From a virus: DNA of 41,080 bases. Location of the stretch: positions 1 through 41,080 of the IMG/VR virus record IMGVR_UViG_3300042881_004109. One strand, written 5' to 3'. A program made the translations under genes and the position numbers. A model generated the notes under the pieces. That model searched no databases and was not told the origin of the DNA. It saw only the letters and a program-made list of their open reading frames with translations. Below are positions 7,693 to 16,259 of this stretch, in pieces (positions within the stretch are counted from its first letter, which is position 1; each line of letters opens with the position of its first letter).

Positions 7693-8718
7693 ATGGTTCT
7701 CGTCCCGGCCAACAACATGGAGCGCGTCGATTCCGGCGCGTCGTCGGTCACAGCGAACACCGACGGCATGATCTCGCGGGAGGTCTCCCTGCGGTGGCTG
7801 ATCCACTCCGTCGAGACCTACACCGACGCCGAGCAGAAGGGCCGCGAGCTGGCCCCGCTCTACTACGACGGCCACCGCCGCGTGAGCCTTACGCCGCGGT
7901 CGGTCGGCAACGGCTGGTACGAGATCGAAGCGGTCTACGGCAACGCGGGCGTAAACGCTTACGAGGGGCGCGAGTTCATCAACGAGGACGGCGTGCCGAT
8001 GGTGCCGGCCGGGCTGTCGATGGACACCACCGGCGGCAAGGAAACCGTGACGATCGCGTACCAGGGCGAAGAAGACGTCAACCCGATCGCCACGGGGTAC
8101 GCGGAGAATCCGGCCATCGCCCCCAACTCCTACGGGGCGATCAACGTGTCGGGCGGCCGGGTCAACGGCGTCGAGATCACGGTGCCGTCGCTGTCGTGGA
8201 GCGAGACGTGGCTGGTCCCGGCGTGGTATCTGGTGACCGGCTCGAAGGAGCCGGCGATCAGAGAAAACGCGCAGGTCGAAGACGCGGACGACCCTTCGCA
8301 GCCCTACGCCCAGGTGCTGCACGAGATGGGCGGCATGGTGAACGAGGATCGGTTCCGGATCTTCGGCCCCGGTGAGGTGCTGTTTCTCGGGGCGAGGTTC
8401 GACGTGAACACGTCGTCCACGATGGTGCCGGTGACCTACTCGTTCGTGGCCCAGCGAAGCCGCAACGAGTTCAAGGTTGGCGACATCACGGTCACCAAGA
8501 AGGCCGGCATGGACTTTCTCTGGATCGTGTACGGGGACGAGGTGGACCAGAACTTCCCGGTCAAGAAGCCGCGATACGTCTACGTGGACCAGGTCTACCC
8601 GCGCAAGAAGTTTCTCGATCTCAAGCTCCCCGGCGGGCGGTGGTGGCCGCGGTTCTACCTGTCGGGCGGCAACACGTTCGAGCACCCGATCAGCGACGAG
8701 AAGAAGAACAAGGCATGA
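7693..8718 (+). CDS. Distal tail / baseplate protein, unrecognised family
   Basis: 341 aa. No family recognised. Mixed alpha/beta with aromatic strands (NGWYEIEAVYGN, SWSETWLVPAWYL, RPRYVYVDQVYP-like segment near 295-310) and a short Lys-rich end. It follows the tape measure, where distal tail and hub proteins are found, so a virion tip role is inferred. The ATG at 7693 is embedded in the motif GTATTTCGATG (7685-7695), and no conventional Shine-Dalgarno is seen before it. ATGA overlap with the next gene. Confidence 0.45.
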   Translation: MVLVPANNMERVDSGASSVTANTDGMISREVSLRWLIHSVETYTDAEQKGRELAPLYYDGHRRVSLTPRSVGNGWYEIEAVYGNAGVNAYEGREFINEDGVPMVPAGLSMDTTGGKETVTIAYQGEEDVNPIATGYAENPAIAPNSYGAINVSGGRVNGVEITVPSLSWSETWLVPAWYLVTGSKEPAIRENAQVEDADDPSQPYAQVLHEMGGMVNEDRFRIFGPGEVLFLGARFDVNTSSTMVPVTYSFVAQRSRNEFKVGDITVTKKAGMDFLWIVYGDEVDQNFPVKKPRYVYVDQVYPRKKFLDLKLPGGRWWPRFYLSGGNTFEHPISDEKKNKA

Positions 8719-9425
8719 GCAACGCATTTCGCCGGGTGCGGCCCGGCGAGCCGGTGAAGATCGCGGCGACGGCGTGGAACCAGGTCATCGACCAGGTCCG
8801 CGTTCGGCCGCAGTTCGACGCGGAGGCGAGCGATGTGCCGCAGGTCAACCACCGGGTCCGGGTGCGAAACTTCACGACCGGCCCGCTGGAGCGGTGGGGC
8901 GTGTTGCAGATCAACGCGATGCTGGAGACACCGACGGGCACGACGGGGCCGGCGGCCGACTCGTTCCAGTCGTGGCCGGGCGTGGTTGGGGTGGTGCCGG
9001 GCCAGAGCGACCCGGACGGGCCGGTGGGCTATGTCGTGGCCGTGGAGCCGATCGCGGCCGGCGAGATCGGCCAGGGGGCGATCGCCGGGGTGGTCCAGTC
9101 TCGCGTGGTTGTGCGCTGCGAAAGCCACCGATACGCCCGCCCGGTTAAGGACCAGGCCGGCTACATGGAGTCGGCGGACGCCGGCCCCTTTCGCCAACTG
9201 TGGCGCGGCACGGGGGTGTCCGGAGTGACCGGGGCGTGGTCGCTGTTGATGTTCAGCTCGGAGACCGACCCGACCACGATCGAAAACTACTCCACCGGCT
9301 CGGTCCAACTGCTCGGCCACGGCAAGCCGACCACCGGGGCCAGCGGCTGCGACGCCGGGCTCCAGTGGTACAGCGTCACCGAGTGCTCGGGCACCCCGTC
9401 CTATACGTCGAGCTACTTTTTCTGA
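8715..9425 (+). CDS. Tail tip / virion protein, unrecognised
   Basis: 236 aa, ATG overlapping the previous stop. The N-terminus (MSNAFRRVRPGEPVKIAATAWNQVIDQ) resembles openings of phage structural proteins that begin with a peptidoglycan- or fibre-associated helix, then a beta-rich body (VQSRVVVRCESHRYARPVKD). The Gly/Ser/Thr-rich C-terminus ends PSYTSSYFF. Function unknown; part of the tail module by position and translational coupling. Confidence 0.4.
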   Translation: MSNAFRRVRPGEPVKIAATAWNQVIDQVRVRPQFDAEASDVPQVNHRVRVRNFTTGPLERWGVLQINAMLETPTGTTGPAADSFQSWPGVVGVVPGQSDPDGPVGYVVAVEPIAAGEIGQGAIAGVVQSRVVVRCESHRYARPVKDQAGYMESADAGPFRQLWRGTGVSGVTGAWSLLMFSSETDPTTIENYSTGSVQLLGHGKPTTGASGCDAGLQWYSVTECSGTPSYTSSYFF

Positions 9426-9432
9426 GGTCACC

Positions 9433-9771
9433 ATGCCCGAAGCATTTCGCTCCTACGCATACAAGCTCTCCACCACCGGCACGACCTACGTGGCGACCGG
9501 GGTGACCGGCACGACGGGCGTGACCGGCGTGACCCTGGTCCGCTCGATCAACGTCGCCAACGTGGACACCAGCAACGCGGCGACCGTGACCGTCCGGATT
9601 CACCAGGGGGCGACGGGCTACGCCCTCGTCGCGAACGCGAACGTCTCAACGGGCGTGCGATACCAGGTGCTCGACGCCCCGCTGGCGGTCCGGCAGGGCG
9701 AGTCGATTTCGGCGACGGCGTCGGCGGCCGACCGGCTGGAGGTTGTGGTGTCGGCGCTGGAGATCACATGA
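9433..9771 (+). CDS. Small beta-sandwich virion protein
   Basis: 112 aa. TTGTTYVATGVTGTTGVTGV is Thr/Gly-rich, followed by strands NAATVTVRIHQGATGYALVANANV and APLAVRQGESISATASAADRLEVVVSALE. The 'default value plus intensity/limits' pattern VRQGESISATAS is typical of small beta-sandwich proteins encoded in tail-tip modules. Possible fibre or decoration component. The stop overlaps the next ATG. Confidence 0.4.
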   Translation: MPEAFRSYAYKLSTTGTTYVATGVTGTTGVTGVTLVRSINVANVDTSNAATVTVRIHQGATGYALVANANVSTGVRYQVLDAPLAVRQGESISATASAADRLEVVVSALEIT

Positions 9772-11096
9772 CGTCGATCACTTGGAAGGACGGCGGGCCG
9801 CTGATGGTTGGCGGAGCGATCGGTGGCAGCGAGTCGTGCTGCTGCGAGAATCCGCCGCCGCCAGTGTGCGTGTGCTCGGATGGCTGCACATTATTTGCCG
9901 AGCTCTCGTCTCCAGAAGACATCGCAGTCAAGACTGCGCCAAGAAACTGCGTGCCGCCATTCGGCGAAGTTTTAGTTTCACGTACGGTGCCAGGTCACCC
10001 TTTTACTGAGGATCTTGGGTATGGATTTGATATCTGGAACGACCCATTTCAGCCGCCGCGAAAGGAGTCTCGCGCGCTGCTAGCCGGAAGCTCGGTTGTT
10101 CGAGTTGAAAAACGGGGATCGTGGCAAAGGGAACCCGGTGGAGAGCTGGAGTATCTGCAGGCGCGCCTGACTTTGGTGGCGAGTGTCGCGATTGGGTGCG
10201 GCGGTGGAGACAATCCCTGGGAGATTGAGGTTAGGCAAATCGTAGACTTCGATATCTTTGATTTCATCGAAGGCACCAGCACAGAGCTGGCAAGCTATTT
10301 CCAATACAGCGAAAAGGTTTTTTCTGTTCCTAGCGACTGCTTTTATGGCGACCTTGCCGGCCGCGTCTGTCTCGATCGCAGGCCCACGCCGCAGGACGGC
10401 CTGAAGTTTCCGCAGACTCCCATCAGCGTGTCGATCTCGGGACGAACGGTCACTATCTTTGGACAGGAGCACGAACTGGCCGGCGGCAACTGGTTTGGCC
10501 CCGGCGAACGGCCGGCACTGGTTGAGTCTGAGATTGACAACTTTTCTGCCGAGTTCCAGATCACCTCCCGCCGCTCCTGCCTATCCGCACCGTGCAACTG
10601 CACCGCCGCGGCCGGCACGGAGTGGACGTTCAGCAACGGCACCCGCTCGAAGACATTCACGCACGGCACCGACGATGTGGAGTGGGGCGGAGCGCCGTAT
10701 TACTGGTCGTGGGATGGGGTCGGCTACTTGGTGCTGGAGATTTTCGACCCCGCGGACTACGTCCCCGGGCTCGGCGGGCTCGTGATCGAGCGGCACACCG
10801 TGCAGATCACTTGCGACACGGTAGACGATGTCTCGACATGGATGGCCAGCGTCTTCTCGCAGTGCATCCAATACGACAACGTCCCGCAGATCACGCACGA
10901 AACCTATGACGAGTGGGCCGGCGTCCTGGAGTGTGTGCCCGGCTGCGAAGACGAGCACCGTGCGGCTGGGGATCCCGTACTCGATGGAGATCTAGTCGAT
11001 GTCGAATATCTCGGACGAAGCACCGCAGTCGGCACCACCGAATGCACCCCGCCGCCCCGAATCTCAATCAGCGTCAAGCAGATCGCAACTTGTTGA
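9768..11096 (+). CDS. Large cysteine-rich mosaic virion protein
   Basis: 442 aa, family not recognised. It opens with a cysteine cluster (SCCCENPPPPVCVCSDGCTLF, residues about 24-43 region) and has further pairs near 273-279 (CLSAPCNC) and in the C-terminal third. About 9890-10560 is clearly poorer in G+C than the flanks and uses A/T-ending codons, while 10600-11096 returns to normal, so the middle looks exchanged or recently acquired. By position a tail-tip or receptor-contacting protein is plausible. The 3' end overlaps the next gene by 98 bp. Confidence 0.5.
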   Translation: MTSITWKDGGPLMVGGAIGGSESCCCENPPPPVCVCSDGCTLFAELSSPEDIAVKTAPRNCVPPFGEVLVSRTVPGHPFTEDLGYGFDIWNDPFQPPRKESRALLAGSSVVRVEKRGSWQREPGGELEYLQARLTLVASVAIGCGGGDNPWEIEVRQIVDFDIFDFIEGTSTELASYFQYSEKVFSVPSDCFYGDLAGRVCLDRRPTPQDGLKFPQTPISVSISGRTVTIFGQEHELAGGNWFGPGERPALVESEIDNFSAEFQITSRRSCLSAPCNCTAAAGTEWTFSNGTRSKTFTHGTDDVEWGGAPYYWSWDGVGYLVLEIFDPADYVPGLGGLVIERHTVQITCDTVDDVSTWMASVFSQCIQYDNVPQITHETYDEWAGVLECVPGCEDEHRAAGDPVLDGDLVDVEYLGRSTAVGTTECTPPPRISISVKQIATC

Positions 11097-11418
11097 GCGT
11101 TACCGGGCCGCCCGGGCCGCCCGGGCCGCAGCCGAGCCGGTGGTCATGCCCGGGCTCCTGGAGCGGGCCGGCAGTTTCGCACGCTCCGCCGTGCGGCACG
11201 TCGCCCAAGGTGCCCCCCGCTGCACCGACGAGCAGGTGGCCGAGCGGTTTGCCATCTGCCAGCAGTGCGAGCACTACACCGGATCGGCGTGCCGAAAGTG
11301 TGGGTGCGGCGTGAGCGGCCAACGCGGTCTCGTGTCGAAACTCTCGTGGGCCGGCGAGTCGTGCCCGGCCGGCAAATGGGGGCCGGTTACCGGGGTTGAC
11401 GCCCCTCCGCAGCCGTAG
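10999..11418 (+). CDS. Small cysteine (zinc-ribbon-like) protein
   Basis: 139 aa. ATG 10999 lies 8-9 bp after GGAG. The C-terminal half holds CQQCEHY, then CRKCGCGV, then SCPAGKWG. The spacing C-x2-C, C-x2-C-x-C, CPxxKW is found in small phage proteins thought to bind metal. The N-terminal half is Ala/Arg-rich and probably flexible. Overlaps the preceding gene by 98 bp in another frame, and GC3 supports both. Role unknown. Confidence 0.6.
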   Translation: MSNISDEAPQSAPPNAPRRPESQSASSRSQLVERYRAARAARAAAEPVVMPGLLERAGSFARSAVRHVAQGAPRCTDEQVAERFAICQQCEHYTGSACRKCGCGVSGQRGLVSKLSWAGESCPAGKWGPVTGVDAPPQP

Positions 11419-11459
11419 ACACTCGACCAGGTGGACGGCGGTACACCGTGGAGGTGCCG

Positions 11460-11711
11460 ATGGCTGATCGTCTCGTGGATCGGATCGCGGACAGGGTTTC
11501 GCGGCTGGGGCGGCGGCCCCGCAACTTCTTCGAGCGGCTCCCGCCGGAGGCGCAGGCCGAGCTGCTCGACGTTCGCCGGCGGTTTCAGACCGGCGAGTTG
11601 CAGACCTCCGCGTCGGCTCTCGCCGACCTCTTGATCGAGGAGTCGGCGGCCGACGGGATCGAGTTGTGCGGACCCCAGGGGCTGCGGGTATGGCTGTCCA
11701 GAAACGACTGA
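11460..11711 (+). CDS. Small basic/acidic helical protein before phosphoesterase
   Basis: 83 aa. ATG 11460 is preferred: GGAGG (11450-11454) is its ribosome site, and a GTG at 11448 falls inside that site. FFERLPPEAQAELLDVRRRF then SASALADLLIEES and GPQGLRVWL looks like a small helical, possibly DNA-binding, protein. It is paired with the metallophosphoesterase (22-bp overlap), so joint function is likely. No confident family. Confidence 0.5.
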   Translation: MADRLVDRIADRVSRLGRRPRNFFERLPPEAQAELLDVRRRFQTGELQTSASALADLLIEESAADGIELCGPQGLRVWLSRND

Positions 11712-12769
11712 CCGACCGGGTGGTCGAGCGTGCCGAGCAAGCCGACCGGCTCGCGGCCGACGCCGAGATCGCCCGGCTGCGGTCCGAGGTGGCGTCGTAC
11801 CGCAAGCGGTACAGCGACGCCCTCGCGGCCATCGACCGCGAGCGTGACCGGGCCGACGCGGCCCTCTCGCTCCGCGGGCTGGAGCCGGTGCGGAGCAAGC
11901 CGGTCGGCAAGCGGACCGCCAAGCGGCACGCGGCCACCATGGTTTTCATGCTCTCGGACATTCACTGCGAGGAGCGGGTGGACCCGGCGACCGTCAACGG
12001 CGAGAACGACTACTCGCTCGACGTGTGCCAGCGGCGGCTCGACGAGTTGCAGCGGCGGCTGTTCACGATGCTCGACCACGAGCGGGGGCTGGCCGACATC
12101 CGGCGGATGGTGGTTTGGCTGGGCGGCGACTTCATCACGGGGCACATTCACCCGGACTGCGTGGAGGTGACGCAGCTCACCCCGCCCAACGCGACCAGGT
12201 GGATCGGCGAGCGGCTCCGCGGGATGCTCGACGCGATCGCCGAGCGGGTCGAGTCGGTCATCGTCTGCACCAACGCGGGCAACCACGGGCGGAGCACCGA
12301 GAAGCTCCGGATCGCCACCGAGCTGGATCACTCGTGGGAGCAGCTCATGTACCACACGCTCGCCCGGGAGGAGCGAAACGCCAACGTCGAGTGGCGGATC
12401 GCGACCGGGCACCTGGGCTACGTGGACCTGGACGGGTTCATCTTGCGGACGACCCACGGCCACTCGATCCGCTACGCCGGCGGCGTCTACGGGTTGGCCC
12501 TGCCGGCGTCGAAAGCCATCGCGGCGTGGGACGTGAGCCGCCGGGCCGACCTGACGATATTCGGCCACTACCACAACTGGGGTTGGCTCCGCGGTGCCCG
12601 CTACGTCTCGAACGGCAGCGTCATCGGCTACTCCCCGTACGCGGTGTTCATCAAGGCGAGCAGCGCCGAGCGGCCCTGCCAGGGGCTCGTGGTGATCGAC
12701 CACGGCCGGCACGAGGTCACGAAGGCTTACCCGCTGTTTTGCGACGCGGACCTGCGGGGGACCGCATGA
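11690..12769 (+). CDS. Calcineurin-like metallophosphoesterase
   Basis: 359 aa from ATG 11690. A coiled N-terminus (about 1-80, RLAADAEIARLRSEVASYRKR) precedes the dimetal core: LSDIHCEE (D90, H92), WLGGDF (D147), NAGNHGR (N198, H199), THGHS (H256, H258), FGHYHN (H293, H295). All five calcineurin-type motifs are present, so it should be active on a phosphodiester or phosphomonoester. Phage homologues often sit among late or nucleotide-metabolism genes; the substrate is unknown. ATGA overlap with the kinase. Confidence 0.85.
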   Translation: MAVQKRLTDRVVERAEQADRLAADAEIARLRSEVASYRKRYSDALAAIDRERDRADAALSLRGLEPVRSKPVGKRTAKRHAATMVFMLSDIHCEERVDPATVNGENDYSLDVCQRRLDELQRRLFTMLDHERGLADIRRMVVWLGGDFITGHIHPDCVEVTQLTPPNATRWIGERLRGMLDAIAERVESVIVCTNAGNHGRSTEKLRIATELDHSWEQLMYHTLAREERNANVEWRIATGHLGYVDLDGFILRTTHGHSIRYAGGVYGLALPASKAIAAWDVSRRADLTIFGHYHNWGWLRGARYVSNGSVIGYSPYAVFIKASSAERPCQGLVVIDHGRHEVTKAYPLFCDADLRGTA

Positions 12770-13500
12770 CGCTTCTCTCCGACGACTACATCGCCAAGGC
12801 CACGGCCGACGCTCGCCGCTACCAGGGCCAGTGGTGCGGCACGGCGGGCAACCTTGCCGCACACACGATGCGGCTCATCCGCGAGCGCGAAAGGATTCTC
12901 TCGATGCTGCATCTACGCGACGGGGTTCGGATCATCGGCATCGCCGGCCACATCGGTGCGGGCAAGAGTCTGGTGGCGTCCATGATCCCGGATTCCACTC
13001 ACATTCAATGGGCCGACCCCATATACCGCGGGCTGTCGGCGATGTTCGACGTGCCCGAGGAGGTTTTGCGGGGCCGGGTCCAGAAAGAGGGGGCGATGCC
13101 GGGGGCCGAGACCACGGTGCGGCACTGTCTCCGCACGCTCGGCACGGAGTGGGGCCGCGACCTGATCCACCCGGACCTGTGGGTTCGGCTGACGATGCAG
13201 CGTATCGACATGCTCGCGGACCAGACCGGGGCCAACGTCTTCGCCATCTGCGGCACGCGGTTCCCCAACGAAGTCGCCGCGATCCGCGAGCGTGGCGGGG
13301 AGGTGTGGTGGGTGAGCCGGCCCGGCGATGAGCCGGCCGACTGCCCGCACGTCAGCGATCGGATGATCGGTCGCGACGACTGCGACGTGGAGATCCAGAA
13401 CGGCGGCACCATCGACCAGCTCCGGGCATCGGTTCAAGCGGCATGGGCGGATTTTCTGCGCGCCCGCGGCGTACCTGAACACCCGTACAATGGTGAATAG
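12766..13500 (+). CDS. Deoxynucleoside monophosphate kinase-like protein
   Basis: 244 aa. Walker A GHIGAGKS is at residues 61-68, and the later RDDCDVEIQNGGTIDQL segment matches the 'D-v-I-N-dGtid-L' end of phage dNMP kinases. HVSDR (near 200) and FAICGTRFPNEV are also typical of the T4 gp1-like group. It would phosphorylate dNMPs for phage DNA synthesis. The first 50 residues are an extra helical N-terminus. Start overlaps the previous stop (ATGA). Confidence 0.7.
   Translation: MTLLSDDYIAKATADARRYQGQWCGTAGNLAAHTMRLIRERERILSMLHLRDGVRIIGIAGHIGAGKSLVASMIPDSTHIQWADPIYRGLSAMFDVPEEVLRGRVQKEGAMPGAETTVRHCLRTLGTEWGRDLIHPDLWVRLTMQRIDMLADQTGANVFAICGTRFPNEVAAIRERGGEVWWVSRPGDEPADCPHVSDRMIGRDDCDVEIQNGGTIDQLRASVQAAWADFLRARGVPEHPYNGE
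13486..13491 (+). promoter_or_regulatory. Candidate -10 element before late small gene
   Basis: TACAAT (13486-13491) lies 15 bp before the ATG at 13506 inside the end of the kinase gene. It is AT-rich for this genome and resembles the TATACT/TACACT elements at 4175 and 35284, but no -35 is visible. Confidence 0.2.
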
Positions 13501-13505
13501 AGACC

Positions 13506-13736
13506 ATGGACTCCCTATTTCGCCAGACCGCCCGCGGCCGTGAGCCGCTCGCATCGTCGAGCGAAGCGGGGCACCACGTTCACTACCAGCCGTCGCGTCG
13601 GGTTGGGATCGGCTCGATCACCAGCCGCCGGCCCGGGCAACCCAAGCCGCTCACGTTCTACGAAATGCTCGCCCTTCAACTCGGCGTCACGCTCGCCGAG
13701 GCCAAACGACTCCACGCTCTAGGAGAGACTCGCTGA
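13506..13736 (+). CDS. Small protein with C-terminal helical motif
   Basis: 76 aa. The first 40 residues are Arg/Ser/Gly-rich and likely disordered; LTFYEMLALQLGVTLAEAKRLHALGE (split as one helix-turn-helix-like segment from residue 49) ends the protein. Unknown function. The stop shares bases with the next ATG (TGATG at 13734). Confidence 0.45.
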   Translation: MDSLFRQTARGREPLASSSEAGHHVHYQPSRRVGIGSITSRRPGQPKPLTFYEMLALQLGVTLAEAKRLHALGETR

Positions 13737-14230
13737 TGGCCAACTCCCTCTCGGTCGCGGGCAACACCCGGATCTCGTGGTCGCTGTCGGACGCGGACGC
13801 CCAGCCGCAGGTGTCGATGTCGGCGCAGCGCTCGTCGGCCCGTGCGATCACCAACGGCACCGGCCCCAACCAGGCCACCGTGGCGTTCACCACCGCGCTC
13901 ACGATCACGGGCGTCGGGTCGTCCACGATCAACGTGAACGCGGCCCCGGTGACGTCGTTCGGGTTCGCCGGCAAAGCCGTGTTCACCAACATCCGCGAGA
14001 TGCTGGTCTCGGTGCCCACCGGCCCGACGGGCGGCTGGGTGCTGTTCTCCGCACCGACCGGCACCACGGGGGCCACGGGCGTGGCGGTTCGCGTCGGCGG
14101 CCAGCTGCACCTGGTGGACTACCTCACCGGGATCTCGACGGCCACCGGGGCGTGGACGTTTCAGAACGGCCCGACCGGCACGTACGGCGTGGACTTCACC
14201 GCGATCGGTCTCGGCTCCTACGCGGACTGA
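13736..14230 (+). CDS. Virion-associated beta-rich protein, unrecognised
   Basis: 164 aa, Thr/Gly/Ala-rich with alternating strands (QATVAFTTALTITGVGSST, VLFSAPTGTTGATGVAVRV). Style resembles the protein at 9433 (GTTG/VTG repeats) and fibre or decoration proteins. Placed between nucleotide-metabolism genes and the putative lysis genes, so it may be the last structural gene. Function is not assigned. Confidence 0.4.
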   Translation: MANSLSVAGNTRISWSLSDADAQPQVSMSAQRSSARAITNGTGPNQATVAFTTALTITGVGSSTINVNAAPVTSFGFAGKAVFTNIREMLVSVPTGPTGGWVLFSAPTGTTGATGVAVRVGGQLHLVDYLTGISTATGAWTFQNGPTGTYGVDFTAIGLGSYAD

Positions 14231-14232
14231 CC

Positions 14233-14568
14233 ATGACCGCTGACTTCAGCCGCGTCGAGCTCTACCTGTCGGACGCCCGCAAAGCCGCGGCGGACGGGCT
14301 GACGTGGGCGGAGTTCGGCGAGCTGCTCGTGGCGTTCTTGAAGATCGCCATGGCCATGTACGACGAGGTCGCGAGCATGACCGGCGACCAGAAGAAAGCC
14401 GCCGTGCTCGCGGGGGTTGGCCGGCTGTTCGACGTGGCCGCCGACAACTGCATCCCGCTCGTGCTCTGGCCGGTGTGGGGGCTCGCCCGCGGCCCGGTCC
14501 GGCTCCTGGTGCTGGCCCTCGCGTCCGGGGCCATCGAACAACTTCTCCCGCTCGTGAGGGTCCGATGA
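14233..14568 (+). CDS. Putative holin-like or lysis-module protein
   Basis: 111 aa. Two hydrophobic stretches: LLVAFLKIAMAMY (about 33-45) and IPLVLWPVWGLARGPVRLLVLALASG (about 76-101). The segment QKKAAVLAGVGRLFDVAADN is a pattern seen in small phage membrane proteins of this size. It starts a run of membrane proteins around a peptidase, which supports a lysis role. The precise holin class cannot be named. ATGA overlap with the next gene. Confidence 0.45.
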   Translation: MTADFSRVELYLSDARKAAADGLTWAEFGELLVAFLKIAMAMYDEVASMTGDQKKAAVLAGVGRLFDVAADNCIPLVLWPVWGLARGPVRLLVLALASGAIEQLLPLVRVR

Positions 14569-15119
14569 TCGTTCTCGCTCTGATCGCCGCCGCGGCCGTG
14601 GCGTTTGGCTGGCCGCACCTTGCCCCGCTCGCCGAGCGGGCTCGAGCCGCGGCCCCCACGCTCACGCCCCGCCACTACGCCGGCATCGCCCTGGTGGCGG
14701 CGGCGATCGCGTACGGGTTTGCCCCCGCCCCCGGCCCGGCCCCCGGCCCGTCGCCGGCCCCCGACCCCGGCCCGCTGTCGCTGCGGGGTCTGTTCGCCGG
14801 GCCAACGGCGTCCGAGGACGCCGTCTTGGTGGGGGCCATGTGCGACGAGATCGCGGACGAGATCCAGTTTTCGTCGGGCCAGCCGGAGGGCTATCTGGCC
14901 ACCGGGGTGGCTGTCGATGAGCTGCGGCGGCGGGTCCGCGAGTTTCGCTGCCGGGGTATTTCGATCGGCGACCGGCAGCCGGCCGCCCGGGACGCGATCG
15001 CCAAGTTTCTCGAAGGGGCGGTCGGCACGGACGGCGGCCCGCTGAGTGCGGAGCAGCGGTCGGCGTGGGTGGCGGCGTACCGCGACGTGGGGAGGGCGGC
15101 GACCGATGCGGCGAAGTAG
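14565..15119 (+). CDS. Membrane-anchored protein with proline-rich linker
   Basis: 184 aa. TM helix 1 is MIVLALIAAAAVAFGW (1-16) and TM helix 2 YAGIALVAAAIAYGFA (about 38-53). These are followed by an Ala-Pro-Gly linker (54-70) and a soluble C-terminal domain with FSSGQPEGYLATGVAVDELRRRV. The layout (anchor, rigid linker, domain) resembles spanin or muralytic accessory proteins, but no catalytic motif is seen. A dispersed 10-mer at 14956-14965 encodes GISI. Confidence 0.45.
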   Translation: MIVLALIAAAAVAFGWPHLAPLAERARAAAPTLTPRHYAGIALVAAAIAYGFAPAPGPAPGPSPAPDPGPLSLRGLFAGPTASEDAVLVGAMCDEIADEIQFSSGQPEGYLATGVAVDELRRRVREFRCRGISIGDRQPAARDAIAKFLEGAVGTDGGPLSAEQRSAWVAAYRDVGRAATDAAK

Positions 15120-16251
15120 CGAATGGACGTGGTCGGCGATCGCGTTCGTCGTGTTCGCGGCGGTGCTGGGCACGCTCGTGTCCCGCTACGTGTCGCGGCT
15201 CGCGGACAGGGTCGAGACGAACTACGGTTACCTGCCGGACCCGGAGGGGACGCGGGAGTTTCTCCGCGAGCTCGACCAGCCGATGTTTCGCCAGGCCGGG
15301 GCCGAGGTGATCGCCGGGGCCAAGGGCCACGACGCATACCTCTATCGGTTCGCTGACCGCTGCCACCGGCAGAAGTACGGCAAGCCGTTCGGGCCGTGGA
15401 ACCAGGGGCCGCACGGGTCGTGCGTGTCGTTTGGCTGGGCGATGGGCTCCTACGTTGGCCAGTGTGTTGACCACGTCGCCGGCGGGCTGGCGGAGTGCCC
15501 GCTGCTGGTGGCGACCGAGCCGATCTACGGCGGCTCGCGGACCGCGGGGCGGATGCCGCCGGTGGTCACGGCCGGGTATTCGGACGGCTCCTACGGCGGG
15601 GCCGCGGCCCGCTGGGTGTCCGGCCGGTGCCGCGACACCACCGTGGGCGGGATCCTGTACCGGCAGAAGTACGGCGACGTCGATCTCTCGGCGTACTCGA
15701 TCGACCGCTCCCGGGCGTGGGGCAACTCGGGCGTGCCGAAGGCGCTCGCGGTGCTGGCCAACCAGCACACCGCCACGGCGGTCGCCCTCTGCGAAGACTG
15801 GGACTCCCTGGTCTCGGCTCTTGAGTCGGGCATGTGCGTCCCGGTGTGCTCGAACGTCGGGTTCGCCAGCGGCGACCGCGATGCCGATGGGTTCTGCCGG
15901 CGGGCGTCCACCTGGAATCACTGCCTGGTGGCGATCGCGGTGAAGTACGCCAAGAACAACGGCCCGGGCTCCGCCACCCCGATGAAGAATCCCCGTGACG
16001 GCGTCCTGCTGATGAACAGCTGGGGCTCCTACGTGGGCGGGGGCAAGCATCCGCTCGATCAACCGGACGGGAGCTTCTGGATCACGCGGGCCGACGCCGA
16101 AGCCATTCTCGCCCAGGGCGATTCGTTCGTGATCGGCAGCGTGAACGGGTTCAAGTATCGCGACCTCGACCACGCCGGCTGGCTGCAGCCGGCCCCGGCC
16201 CCGACCGACGCCGCCACGGTGCCGGCAGTCAATCACCACCTCGCCCTTTGA
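15106..16251 (+). CDS. Membrane-anchored papain-like (C1A-fold) cysteine peptidase
   Basis: 381 aa from ATG 15106 (GGGGAGGG upstream). One N-terminal TM helix (WSAIAFVVFAAVLGTLV, 9-25). Catalytic set: Q100 in WNQGPHGSC, C106, H272 in WNHCLVAI, N304 in MNSWGSYVG. The Q-x5-C spacing and the NSWG motif match papain-type peptidases. It lies in a membrane-rich block with holin-like genes, so a lysis enzyme is inferred, perhaps cutting peptide cross-links or a surface protein layer. Papain-fold enzymes are uncommon as phage endolysins. Alternatives: virion peptidase or host-factor degrader. The first 13 bp overlap the previous gene. Confidence 0.8.
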   Translation: MRRSSEWTWSAIAFVVFAAVLGTLVSRYVSRLADRVETNYGYLPDPEGTREFLRELDQPMFRQAGAEVIAGAKGHDAYLYRFADRCHRQKYGKPFGPWNQGPHGSCVSFGWAMGSYVGQCVDHVAGGLAECPLLVATEPIYGGSRTAGRMPPVVTAGYSDGSYGGAAARWVSGRCRDTTVGGILYRQKYGDVDLSAYSIDRSRAWGNSGVPKALAVLANQHTATAVALCEDWDSLVSALESGMCVPVCSNVGFASGDRDADGFCRRASTWNHCLVAIAVKYAKNNGPGSATPMKNPRDGVLLMNSWGSYVGGGKHPLDQPDGSFWITRADAEAILAQGDSFVIGSVNGFKYRDLDHAGWLQPAPAPTDAATVPAVNHHLAL

Positions 16252-16259
16252 GTGTTGTC

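Noticed and set aside
5628-7769. Long minus-strand frame (713 aa) opposite the tape measure
   Set aside because: It is the antisense of a clearly recognisable tape measure; low-complexity Arg/Gly/His composition is typical of shadow frames in GC-rich DNA.
9768-11096. Diversity-generating element in the tail-tip gene
   Set aside because: No reverse transcriptase or template-type repeat was found; only a base-composition shift.
14662-16239. 525-aa minus-strand frame opposite the peptidase
   Set aside because: Shadow; the plus strand carries an intact papain triad.
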